Source of the DNA: Lepidodermella squamata | Taxonomy: Eukaryota > Gastrotricha | NCBI GenBank assembly: GCA_047495785.1 | Contig: JBLDXI010000017.1 | Span: forward strand, 2,542,001-2,606,000 | Reading direction: 5' to 3' | Length of the DNA: 64,000 nucleotides | Shown here: one piece after another, positions 1 through 11,500 of the stretch | Position numbering within the stretch: position 1 is the stretch's first letter | Layout of the letters: each line of letters begins with the position of its first letter | Position numbers and translations under genes: made by a program | The notes under the pieces: generated by a model | Databases searched by the model: none | What the model was told of the DNA's origin: nothing | What the model saw: only the letters and a program-made list of their open reading frames with translations

Positions 1-620
1 CCGCTGATCTTTGGTCGCGATACGCGCCACTGTGCACTTCCTGCGCCGCGCGCCGGTCTGTGAAATGTGTCCCCGGAGGCGCGAGCGCGCTTGCGTTCCA
101 CGGCCGCGCACGTTGCCCACTGATAATTTACTATTAAAAGTAGTTGAAATCGAACGTAATTACTTATCGAGCGGAACGCCAGGCCGCTTTTGCTCATGTG
201 TTATTCTGCTGCTGCGCTTGCATTTCACACGATTTTGACCGCTTGCAGCTGACAGAAAAAGCGCAAAACTACCAGTATTAAGATGGGTAAGTAGCTGGAT
301 GACTGTATTAGTACGTACTATTACTAGGGCCATCAACCACGGCCGGGGCGCGACTGTAACAGATGCGCGCGCGCGTGAATAAATTACGAGAGCAGCTGCC
401 GAGATTCGAGATTTGCGACTCACATCAGGGCGCATAAAAATGGGCAGATAATTTTCTTCCATTCCCACACTCGACTTTGCGCCCGAACGGCGCCGCCGCC
501 AAAAGACCGTGAATCAACTGAAATTACGCACGGATCACCGCTTTATTTGCTACTCATAAAAGACAAAAATGAAGAAAAAATAGAATCCAGGAGTTTAATC
601 ACTGCATTTCCTGATTTTAG
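1..620 (+). other. Intron upstream of the last Meis exon (partial)
   Basis: I see no coding sequence here that continues the homeodomain, so this is most simply the 3' part of an intron of the Meis/Homothorax-like gene, ending at a TTTTAG acceptor (619-620). It contains GC-rich stretches (about 40-125 and 335-375) including a CG-alternating run near 365-375. Exons carrying the PBC-interaction and most of the homeodomain must lie before the window. The GC-rich part could instead be regulatory; nothing in the sequence decides this. Confidence 0.5.
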
Positions 621-1173
621 GTTCATCAATGCTCGCCGTCGCATCGTTCAGCCGATGATAGACCAGTCGAACAGGCAGAACCGAGCTCTTGCCAACGCGT
701 ACGCCGCAGCCGCAGCCGCTGCTAACGTGTCGTCCACGATGGGCGGTCCGCCTTCCGTCGTCGGCTCAACCCCCGACCCGATGATGACGGCGGCTGGTTC
801 GGGCCTACTTAGCGCCGGCTACCCGACCGCCTCGAGCCCGTACGGCCAACCTGGCGTCATCTCCAACTCGGCAATGGGCGTCGTTGACCCGTCATCATTC
901 GCCTCCTACAACCCCTACTTCCCAGCCGCCGCGCAGTCTGTCGACCTGTCGGCGGCCTACGCGTACAACTACGCCGCAGCCGCCGCGATGAGTCTCAGCG
1001 CACGGTCCAACAACGTCTCGAACACAGGCCGCATCGGCGCCTGCGGGTCTTCTATGATCATGCCCTCAGCCGGATCGCTCGGCTTCGCGTCTCCCCAGTC
1101 ACTCGGCGCTGGCTCCGTCGGTCCCAACGTCGGCGACCACCTACAACAGCAAGACATCCACGCCGGCGGTTGA
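621..1173 (+). CDS. Meis/Homothorax (UNC-62-type) TALE homeobox protein, last exon
   Basis: The exon opens with the end of homeodomain helix 3: the first base completes a split Trp codon (TG|G), followed by Phe-Ile-Asn-Ala-Arg-Arg-Arg-Ile-Val-Gln-Pro-Met-Ile-Asp-Gln-Ser-Asn, which is diagnostic of the Meis/Prep TALE class. Asn and Arg of the FINARRR segment are the DNA-contact residues. Downstream is a low-complexity tail rich in Ala, Ser, Gly, Pro and Tyr, with poly-Ala runs near 706-720 and 973-990, typical of Meis C-terminal activation regions. The frame stays open to TGA at 1171-1173. Known role of the family: nuclear transcription factor partnering with Pbx/Exd and Hox proteins in axial and appendage patterning. 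The start and N-terminal Meis domain are outside the window, so the exact orthologue (meis, homothorax, unc-62) is not settled. Confidence 0.85.
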
Positions 1174-2411
1174 GACTCATCCGCCTTTCCGTGTTCCTTC
1201 ATCATGATTATATTAACCGACAAGTCGAGGAAGATAGGAACACAAAATGCGATCATTTTCTTCACTCTAGTCGTTGTAAAATGTCGTCGGTCGTTGAGAA
1301 CAAAAAAATACTACGCTTTTACTGTGTCTTTTCTTCTTCTTCTTCTTCTTCTTCGCGATTGTGAATATTTTGCACCAATTACGCGCGCCTAATGAAATTG
1401 AGACACAACTTTGAAATTGATTCTACCCTACGAAGCATTGTTGATGTAGATTGAACCGAGCGAAAAGCCTGTTACCTCGCGCTCACGGTTGTTCGTCATG
1501 ATGACTCGCTCTATATAATTTTCTACCTTGGAAAATCACTTTGTAAATATCGCCGTTACATCATAGTAGGCATAGCGTTGATGAAAAGAGAGCTTTTTCT
1601 GCAGAAAATCGTACATGACAGTACAAAACGATGAGTTTTTGTTGTAAATAGCCGCAACGGTATCTTTTTACCTTTTACAGCCAAATTAACATGCCAAACA
1701 TTTCAAGCACGTTGTGTGCCCCTTTCCTGATGTTGTTCGGTCGCATAATATCTTTTCTTTTTATGAAAAACCTCGCGATACTGTTAAGTTTATTCACTTA
1801 TTATATCGAATAATAATAGCCACCAATGCATGCTGGGATGAATTATTATATACTATGTAAAGATTTCAGGTTTAAGAAGATGATTAGATGTTCGATCTTT
1901 CATTTTCTTTGTTTTTCCATTTTCATTTCAATCACGCGTTCTTGAATGCGCGCGATCGGTTTCAGAAATTATATAAGCGATGAACCAAAATCCTATTGTT
2001 ACGAAAACGCGCTTGATTGCTCTTTTGGACTTGTCATTTACAAAAAAATCGTTTTCACTTTTTTACGGCAAATATTTGAGCCAGGCAACTATCGTTGTAA
2101 ATTTGTAGTTGAATATCAAATTTATTTCTACGTTCACTGAAATGATTGAAAAAAATGAACCAAAGAAAGAATAGCAGCAGTTCCAAAAAATGATGGTCGC
2201 CAAACAACATTTAGCAATTTATATAACTTTTGTACTTCAACAAGATACCTTTGACGGCGCTATTACACGAATATCATTACTATGATAATTATTAATGATT
2301 ATATATCATTTAACCAAAATATTAATTGCGTCGACGACGATATGAAAATTTGATGAACGAAGCCATGTTGATGAATAAAATGAGTATTTTTCGGGAAAAT
2401 TACGATTTCTT
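1174..2411. other. 3' UTR of the Meis gene and intergenic sequence
   Basis: AT-rich and non-coding as far as I can tell; the open frames in it are short and resemble nothing. It holds the presumed 3' UTR of the homeobox gene and, towards 2400, the very short 3' end of the convergent P450 gene. A (TTC)8 microsatellite lies at 1331-1354. Confidence 0.5.
1331..1354 (+). repeat. (TTC)8 microsatellite
   Basis: Eight uninterrupted TTC units, within the probable 3' UTR of the Meis-like gene. Confidence 0.9.
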
Positions 2412-2417
2412 TTTATT
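2412..2417 (-). promoter_or_regulatory. AATAAA polyadenylation signal of the P450 gene
   Basis: On the minus strand AATAAA begins only two bases after the P450 stop codon (2420-2422), so the 3' UTR is probably extremely short. Confidence 0.5.
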
Positions 2418-2419
2418 GA

Positions 2420-3950
2420 TCAACTCCGATGTGAACAAATAACTTCGAAATTGGGCGGAGAGTGAACGAGGCCAAGACGACCACCGCGAATATCAACAGG
2501 TTCTTTCAAAACGAACCGGAATCTGTGAAGCATAGCAGTGATGAAAATGAAGTATTCAACGCGGGCCAAAGCCTCTCCTAAACAAATTCTCGGGCCAATA
2601 CCAAATGGCATGAATTGCGACGAGTGTGTTAGCAATTTACCATCAGCATCAAGCCATCTGTCGGGATCGAATTCCTCCGGATCTTTCCAGTACTTTTCGT
2701 CGTAGTTTAGTGTTGCAAGGCTGCATGCAACGAGAGAAAAAGGAGGGCAGTCGTAGCCTCCGATTTTACAAGGTGTTTCTAAATTTGTATGGGCCAGTGC
2801 GCTTGGTACCAAACTGGAATGGCGGAGGACTTCGCACATAACAGCGTCGATGAAAACCAGCTTCGGCCGATCAGCTAAGGTTGGCAAACGATCTGTATCA
2901 ATGACTTGATCAATGGCTTCGTGGCATCGAGCTTGCAATTCAGGCCAAGTTGCTAGGTACAACAGCGTCCAACTTAATGCTGTCGCCGTGGTCTCAGTTC
3001 CCGCTACAAATAGATCAGTCATCGTGTAACCAAAGCTGTCCAAGTCCATGGCATCATTTTCTAGCTCTGACTTGATGTAAATATCGGGAAAATCACGAAT
3101 CATATCTGGGTTAAAATCGCGCCGATGCTCTTCTATAGCTGTGCGCAACAGGTTGATGGTGTAATCCTGAATTTTAATAAAGTCTCGACATTGAGGCGCA
3201 TCGGCGAAAAAACGCCAAAATGGAAGAATAAAGAAAAGACACTTTTCTTTAGCTGATCTCGTCGCAGTAGTTTCTATTAAACTAAGAAGTTCCAGCACTT
3301 TCGTGTCTTCGTACTGGAATCTGAAGAGAATATATTTCTGAATAGGCTAGATATTGGTATTCCTATCAACAATACCTTTTGCCAAATACCAAGGAGCAAA
3401 TGACATTAGAAACGTTGAGGCTAAGGAGCTTTTTAGGATTGAAAGGTTGCCCCACGCGAGCTTCAAGCTCCGGTATGAAATGGCGAACCTCTTCTTGAAT
3501 GTTGAGAACCATCTGCTCTTTACCCATGCCGAAATCTCGCATAGCCTTCATACCGAAACGGCGTCGCGATCGCCATTCATCATGGTTGGCTGACAAGATT
3601 CCAGGCCGCACGCGCTCATAACCTGCCAGGTGCTTATCAATGCGCCAACTGAAGTTTTTCGCCTGGGTTACCAACGTTTCCTGAATCAAAGCACTGTCCG
3701 AGAGAACGAAGACACGATACTGGCCTAAATAAATCGTGAAAACTGGTCCATATTTCTTTGCTAATTTGGGATTCAGCTTGAATCTTTCCCTTGTACTTGG
3801 GGCTTTCAAGGACATCAATATGTTGCCAAAAATCGGCAACGGAGTTGGCCCAGGTGGTAGGCGGTAAAATAACCGGTCATAAACGATTGTGGCAGAACCA
3901 TAGATTATGAAGAAGATTAAAAGGATTCCAATGAGATAAATTATTATCAT
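2420..3950 (-). CDS. Microsomal cytochrome P450, CYP2 clan
   Basis: Two exons, 3950-3376 and 3320-2420, joined across a 55-bp GT-AG intron, give 491 aa, the usual length for microsomal P450s. The ATG at 3948-3950 starts a hydrophobic N-terminal anchor followed by a basic stretch and the Pro-rich hinge (Leu-Pro-Pro-Gly-Pro). The I-helix motif Ala-Gly-Thr-Glu-Thr-Thr is near residues 298-303, the K-helix Glu-x-x-Arg near 355-358, an Asp-Pro-Asp-Arg-Trp variant of the PERF motif follows, and the haem loop Phe-Gly-Ile-Gly-Pro-Arg-Ile-Cys-Leu-Gly places the haem-ligand Cys at about 438. All catalytic elements are intact. The family inserts one oxygen atom into lipophilic substrates with electrons from P450 reductase in the ER membrane. 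The W(R)xxRRF region and overall layout fit the CYP2 clan; substrate and CYP number cannot be told. Confidence 0.9.
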
Positions 3951-5579
3951 TTTATGTCCCTAGTAATTACTTGCACATTGAAATTTCGATGATATAAAAA
4001 AATTCAAAAATAAACAGACTCACTCAGTACTTGCATGCAAGCTGGTGTTGTGAAGAATTATGTGAATCGCGGTTTACTATTATTTTCTGGCTGTTGGGTA
4101 ATACAGGTCAAATAACGAAGAACACGTTTCGAGGTTTCATGAAAGGAATAGGTGGGTGACTCATTCTTACGTGTGTGAACGCCGGCTATGTATCTTTTGC
4201 GAGCCATCTGTTTTTTCGGGTATGATTCAACCACGGAAACGATGTGGAAATGCTTCGCGATAACATGTTTGTCAGTGAAACTTCTGAGATAAGAAAAAGA
4301 TAATGATATGCCGATGACATTCCATTGCTCCATCTCAGTTTAGGATTATGTTAGTTTGCAAGAAATCCGCTATTAGCAGCGAATAGTAAGGATGCACAAG
4401 CAACTAAATTCATGTTTGTATTAACTTAAAGTAATGATTTAACGGAACAATTTATTTGATGTATCGTCATGCCTCAAAACGCATTCAAATGCGATATCTG
4501 TCATCAATTCATTTTCCTTAGTTGGGCATCCAGCATCTTTAGGGCAACATTTTTTCTAGGTGCTGATAGATTCGGAAGTCAATTTGCTCCGGTTTCCAAT
4601 CAATGCGACGAAAAATCGCATACGTTTAGTAGTTAGCAGTTTGGTAATAGTGTATAAGAACGATTTTGCGTCAGTCCTTGTCAAATTAACTTGATGCCGA
4701 GGAAAGGATTCGCGCCACAATCGGAATTTGATGAAAATAGCTTCCTGGTGTTCATGAGACTTGGCTTTTGTTTGCTGTCGTCGGCAAGACTTTAGCATTA
4801 ACAGCTATATTACAGGATCAAGGAAAGCCATTCTATGATTGCAAATCCCAGATAGGGAAATAATCAGGACCTAACCGTCGCGTTGCGTGACAGAACGCGT
4901 AAAGCAATCGGTTCTCCTGAGTTTTCCGCCCATTAGAAAAAAAGCCCGCACACTTCTACGCCTTGAAGGTTGTCAGATTCTCCTGATTGAAATTGAAGCT
5001 GTATCAGGTCAGCCGTCAGCCAGATTCTGAAGACCTCATCTCCGAAATCTAAAACCTGAAAATCTGAAAACTTAAAATCTGCAGCAAATAAAATATTCTA
5101 ATTTATATAAATACATAACGTTAATTTTATTTTTGTTTAGTTATTAGCGAATATGACGAAACTAAATTTGGTTGCTAAGCAACGTTATACCGCCCCTCGT
5201 TCGAAAATCCGGGCTGGCCTTCCGTTTTAGGCAGAGGTCAGCTGTTTTCCCAGTTCTAGCTGTCCTGCTCCCTTCTTGATAACTTTATCCAGGACTGTAT
5301 GTGACTTTGTTATTTTGGGTTTTGGCCTATGAAAATCTATTCTCCATTGATGCATACATATTTTGATGAGGATGGACTGATCTTTGAGAATTAATTACTT
5401 AGCCTGGATCATGGATAATCGTGATCCTAATCAGATAATCATGAAACCAACTTCAGCTCTGTTCCCTGTAAACTTCCCGCCTGGCATCATTTCTATGAAC
5501 TATTGTCAATTTCATTCAAGCACTTGTTCGTACATGATTTCAATCGCCATGTAATTATTATAGTTTATAGGATCATAGG
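3951..5579. other. Divergent intergenic region between P450 and dynein
   Basis: About 1.6 kb between two divergently transcribed genes, so it should contain both promoters and any 5' UTR exons. I see no recognisable gene. Around 5038-5085 short AAATCTG-like units recur (AATCTAAAAC, AAATCTGAAA, AAAATCTGC). A plausible acceptor (GTTTATAG, ending about 5568) precedes the dynein ATG, so a 5' UTR intron or trans-splice site is possible. Confidence 0.4.
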
Positions 5580-8500
5580 ATGGATAGGAACAACATTCAG
5601 CAACAAGCTTTGAAGGATCGCCTTTACAAGACTTCCAATGAAAGCCAAGTAGTTTCGGTGATTGCAGCTCCCCCTTCGCTCAAGACGTTTTTCTCACGAC
5701 AAGAGGTGCTGGAAAAGCGCAAGCTTAAGGCTAAGTGAGATCACGCTTTGTGATTATTTGCCGAGCAATTTTACAAACTATTAATTAGATCTGAGCCAGA
5801 CAATGTGCCTAGCCTGATACCTCGACGTCCAACGTCAGGCACGTCATGTTTGTCTTTTGAACCTGTGGCGAGGTGTGTTCAGAACTATTTTACAGATGAG
5901 CCTGAAATCAAGAAAGCTATCATCATGGAATCGTACCCCCAACCACCACCGGATGATCCATCAATTGTTAGCTGGATATTTAACAAGCGAAAAGCGCTCG
6001 GTCTGGACTGCACTGTGTTACCTAGTTTACGTCCATCTGATGTCAAGAACTTGTTCCGCTGCGAGAAAGCCGAACCGTCTGATGTTTTCTCCTCGGCTAA
6101 GCCTCCAACTGGAAAACGATTTTCTACGGTAATTCAATGTTTGATTTATAGCACTGAAATCAATTTACAATGATATAATTAGAATATAACCCCATTGAAT
6201 GCTCAAGAACCCATGAAGGTATTCATATCAATATGCCGATATGTGTCGTTAGATGTCAGTTGTCAGTAATATACCCCACATTTTTTGTTAATTACTCACA
6301 CTCAGTCAACTTCAGTTGATAATTTGATTCTAAGAGCTGGCATTGCATGTTTTTATCTTCCAATGTCAATTTTCAGGCGGCCGAGGAATTTGTCTACTGC
6401 TTACCGGTTGACGTCATGGCTTTTTACAATCCATATGATCTGCGAGTTTCTAACCCAGACGAAGCTCGCCAAGCCAGAATCTGCTGGACTGTATCTGCCA
6501 ACGCTATTCTTCGGGTAAATTTCTTAGTTGGTAAACCTGCGTTACTCTTCATTTGTATTTAAAGTATGAGAGGGACGAAAAAGGCTATGAAGACAGTTCT
6601 CGTCAATTGGTCATGGAATGGCTAGCAGAGCGAGAGTTATTCATGAAACTCAGAGATATGCCGTTTGTTAGAAATTGCTGGCTGAGACGCTGCTTTCTAG
6701 GGTGGTCCAGAGAAGTTAAGCGCTCGAAATCATCCAATGCAAGGTTTGCTAGAAAAAATAATGCTTTACCATGCTTTATCTTTTTGTTCTATTTAGAAAT
6801 TTCCTCACACAAGAGCTATATTTTGCGGATGAAGTAATGTTACGCTGCTTTCATCATGCATATGCTTCCTGCGTTAAAGCTGCATCTTCGATGTCGCTAT
6901 GCCACCTCAATCCAGTCAATGCTCCCCCGATCACTCTAACGTTGTTCATGGATATGCAGCATGACAGATTATCTTCCGTTGCAAAAGAAATTCAGGCACT
7001 ACGCACATACATCGTCGATTGCGCATGGCAAGCATGCTTGGTTTGCGTAATTTCCGATGTGTATTGCATTTATAATTGCTGTTTTTTTCAGATTCATGCC
7101 GAGAGAGACGGCATCTTTCTTGTAGGCCGCCTAGAAGACGTTAAAGGACTCTTGTATTCAGACATGGCTGTGTGGCGCCGGAAGCTGTATCGCTACGTCA
7201 AGTACCTTCACCTGCTAGATTACGTACTTCTAGAATTCGGATTCACTCTCGTCATGAATGCAATGCTTTGTTTGAGCAATTATATTACTGAATCTGCTGC
7301 TGCCGGGTTATCGAATGATGAAATGAGAATGACTTTGAATGCCGCAATTTTATCGGTGAAACTTGTCTTGGAACCACCCAGGATGAAGTCCTGTAATATT
7401 TGTTGCTATTATTGTTTGTCATGATTATAAGAGAATGAATTTACAGCTCCCGGTCCGGCCGATCAGATTGTTGAAGAACATGACGAACCCCCTCCCCGAC
7501 CGGATTCTACCGCTGAACCAGGCACATCTGGCTTTGCTTACGAATCAAAGTGAGTAATTTTCCTATCGTGATTTGTCGGAGATAGCTGCCGAGCTGCGAA
7601 ATTCATTCGCGTGTATTTTGGATAAAAACTTACGTTATTTATTAACCCTGCGCGTAAAAATTTCAAAGGAATATTTCAAAAGAAGTGTGAGTTTTATTCA
7701 TTTATTTATGATGTACCAATGTGATTATTAAAGGCGTCTTTATCGATCGTGGCTTCATTTGCTGGCCGCGAGAATATCTTAAGCTTGCTATTCATTCAAT
7801 TTTTATTTACCGCGAAATTGTTTTTGGTTATTGCGCTGAATGGCTGCGTGTGGTTTTAATACTAATTTTCTATTATTTTTATGCAATGCCTTCCGAGTTG
7901 CGGATTTGAGCATTGTTTTGGTCAAATAATCAAAGAACTAAAATATTAATTAGCCGCCACATCTTGAAGCGTGCTCTTGAGCTATAATTGGACGGTTTTG
8001 TATTGATTGAGAATGTATTTTTTCAGCACCGCTGCGTTGTCAGCAAATACTGCCGAAACGTCTGTTCGACTCGAGCCTTCAGTAACCGCAGTTCTTCAAT
8101 CATTCAAACATCTAATCGAAGCCTATGAGGTCATAGCAGTCAGTAAGTCATAGAGTTTGTAACCTGAAAGCTAAAATGATCCTAATTTCGAAAAGTTCTT
8201 TGATGAGACGTGAGAAAAAGGTTTGATGAAAAATGATGAAAAAATCACTCAATTTGTGATGCTAGTCACATGGAAAATATGGGAAATATTTTAATGGGAA
8301 ATATTTTGCTGATTTCAGCCGATGTTCATTCGTTGTTAACTGAGGAGAAACTGTCGCCAATTCACTCTCCTCCTTACGGAGATTTGTTTACAACGAAGAG
8401 TCACGTGCTGAAGCTGGTGCCTTCGCGAGGACCATCTCGTCTACCGCCTTCGACCGCGGATTCTGGGCGCGGGGGAGGTTGGTCAACAGGAGCATCTTCA

Positions 8501-11500
8501 GCCGTCTTCCCAGTGAGTCGCGGTGAGCAGCAGAGACCCGAGAACATTATCGGACAGGCCGTCGCAGTCGTTACTGGCCTAACAGCGCCTGGCTCTTATC
8601 GCAGTGTTACATCGAACAGCGAAGCGCCTGAAATCGACGTTGATATCGATGATGACGCGCAAATTTGGCCAGACTCTACACTTCTTTTCGAGGACAATCC
8701 TGAATACGACAAAATGAAGAAAGACATTATCGGAGCTGCGGAAAACAACATGGAAAAAGCTGATGTAATCGCTAAAGATTACGACACATATTGTAGGATG
8801 GTTGTTCAGGCCTTCCAAATGCAGCCGTTGGTTGAGACAAAAGTCAGCGTTTGGAATACTGACGAATTTCATTTTGTTCTTCGCACGTTCACAAATCATT
8901 TGAATGATATGAAGGAAATGTCGTTGTTTCAACGCAGTGGAATGGTCATGTTAGAGGCGGGCGAGTTTGAAGATTCGTGCATCCCTTACCCGACGTCGAT
9001 CATTGACGTGATTTCCGAGCGTCTTCCTCAAATTGCGAACCGGCGTAACGATGATTTGCTCACAACAATTAAGGATGCGATCAAAATTCTGGAAGCTCCG
9101 CTCAAACACGTCGAGGAATTCGTTGAGCAGTTGTCGTTTCTCAACAAAATTACCAGCGATATCGGAGCGCTTGAGGTTGAATTTACCACGGTCACTAGGT
9201 TGTTCCATATCATTCAGGAGTTCAACATACCGTTGACCCCGGAGCAGACGGCGCTGTTCAAAAATTTACCCCAGTCGTTTTCGCAAATGAAGGCAACGAT
9301 TATTTACTGCGAGGCTAAGAAAGACGAAAATATTCGCCGATTCTCATCAGATCTTGACGATCTGATTGATGATGTAGCTCGTAAGGCTGCCGATCTCAGG
9401 ATCAAATCGCGTGATCCATTCCTAATCGATCCTGAGCAAACGAGTGCGAATGTGATTGGTGAAATTGCGCAACTTCAAGTTTTGTTGCAGCAACTGCAGC
9501 AAAGAATTCGGGCCTACGCTTCGTACGAGGCCAAATTCGGCGCGTCGGCTCATCCTCAAGTCGCGACTGGCCAGGCTAAGTACATCCAGGAATTCGCATC
9601 GAGCAATGAAGGCGCTTCGAGTAGCGGCCGGGCTCAGACAGTTGCAGCAACTCTAACCGAAGTAGAACGAGATTTGGCCCTGCGACGATTGGTTCGCGAA
9701 GCAGCTGAAGAGTGGTCTCTTCTCGTCGATGAATGGCTCGGAATGCCATTGGACAAGATAAACGTCGAATCTATGCAAAAGAACGTCTTCAAATTTAGGC
9801 AAACTGTTAATATGCTGGAGAAAGGTAAAACCTGTTTTCTTAGGCTGGATTCTTCTATAATCACGGTTTTCACAGGTCTTCCGATTAATCAGCTGGTTCC
9901 AAAGCTGAAAGAGGACGTTGATCGATTCGCCGATATGATGCCGATCATTGTTCATTTGAAAAATCCAGCTCTGCGCGTTCGTCATTGGAATATCATCGAA
10001 AGCATTCTGGAAATGACTGGAATGAAAGATCGCAGCTTTTCTTTTGGCGTCCTTGTTAATCAAAAGGTATATTGCTAGATTCAGTTTAGCTTTATGTTTT
10101 TTTTCTTTTCGTTTTGTCAATTTTGTTGTAAAATCCTTGATTGCTTGAATGTTAGACGTCTAATCCGATTGCAAAGGTCTGTGTACATTTCGCATTATGG
10201 TGTGATACATTTCCTGCATGCCCATCCATTCACGAGACTTCTATGAGCTTAAACCGATACATTTTTGAATATCTATTGATCAAGTCTTTTTATTGTCATT
10301 ATCGCGTTACAGAAGCTACAGGTACAGGATTTTTCTAATCTTTTTAGATCTCTTTGCGGTTTTAACGGCAGTAACACTGCACCAACTGCCCTGTTAACAC
10401 ATTTTCCTAAAATTATATTTTTTTTCTTAACACAAAGTCACAAGTTCAACCACACCTAAAACGGCTGAAATCAGGCGTAAAAAATGCTTCTTTAATTTTT
10501 GCTAAATTTTCAACTGACTTCTTCACTAAAATTTCCTACTACTTCTGAGCTTTAACGCGTTGCTGGCTAGATGTAAAATATTGCCCAATGTTTTTCAGAG
10601 TCTGAGTGTTCGAGAGAAAATACAAGAAGTTTCGACGACAGCTACGAACGAAGCAACCCTGGAAGTTATGCTGCAAAAGATTATGGACCTGTGGCAAGGC
10701 ACCAATCTTCGACTCGTGCCTCACTCCGGCCGAAATACCTACATCTTGGTTGGCGCCGATGAAATTTTCGTTCAGCTCGAAGAATCCCAGGTCACTTTGA
10801 GTTCAATTCGAGGCTCTCGATTCGTTGAACCCATTCGAGATAAAGCTGACGAATGGGACCGGAAATTGACAATGTTCTCACGGTCCCTTGAGGAGTGGAT
10901 CAATTGCCAACGCAGCTGGTTGTACCTAGAGCAGATTTTTTCAACACCCGACATTACGAAACAGTTGCCATCTGAGAGTAAATTATTCGGATCAGCCGAT
11001 CGATTGTGGCAAGATCTTATGCACTCAACCCTGGAACGGCCTAATGCATTGAAAGCCGCTACAGCACCCGGAGTCTTGGAATCTCTTCAACAGGCCAATG
11101 ATGCCCTGGAGAAGGTGTATAAATGCCTTGAAGATTACCTCGAGACGAAGCGACTTGTTTTCCCCCGATTTTATTTCCTATCAAACGACGAACTTTTAGA
11201 CATCTTATCGCATTCTAAAAGTGCCGATTGTGTCCAGCCTCATTTGGACAAGTGCTTCGGCAATATTAAATCTCTCGATATTCGCTACCCGATGAAGCAA
11301 CCGCCTAGTGTTAAGAACGCCTTCTCCTCCGAGGGCGAGGCTCTCCCCCTGCCTAAATACGTACGCGTTCGAGGCCCTGTCGAGCAATGGCTCGGTACAG
11401 TGGAGCAGGGCATGTTTGACTCGGTGAAACGATGCCTGAAACAGTTGCTTCAAGAGTGGTCTCAGGAGAAATACGTCCAGCAAGTCTTGGAAAATTCCGG

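Noticed and set aside
5195-5215. Second tRNA-like motif (GTTCGAAAATCC)
   Set aside because: Loop length is wrong and no cloverleaf can be drawn around it.
8270-8318. Start codon for a separate 602-codon gene at 8270
   Set aside because: The coding part from 8319 joins in phase to exon 8 of the dynein through a clear TTTCAG acceptor, and the protein continues the dynein tail. The ATG is intronic.
10313-10321. 9-nt micro-exon AAGCTACAG in the 532-bp dynein intron
   Set aside because: Bounded by AG and GT, but the dynein alignment needs no extra residues between VNQK and SLSVREK.
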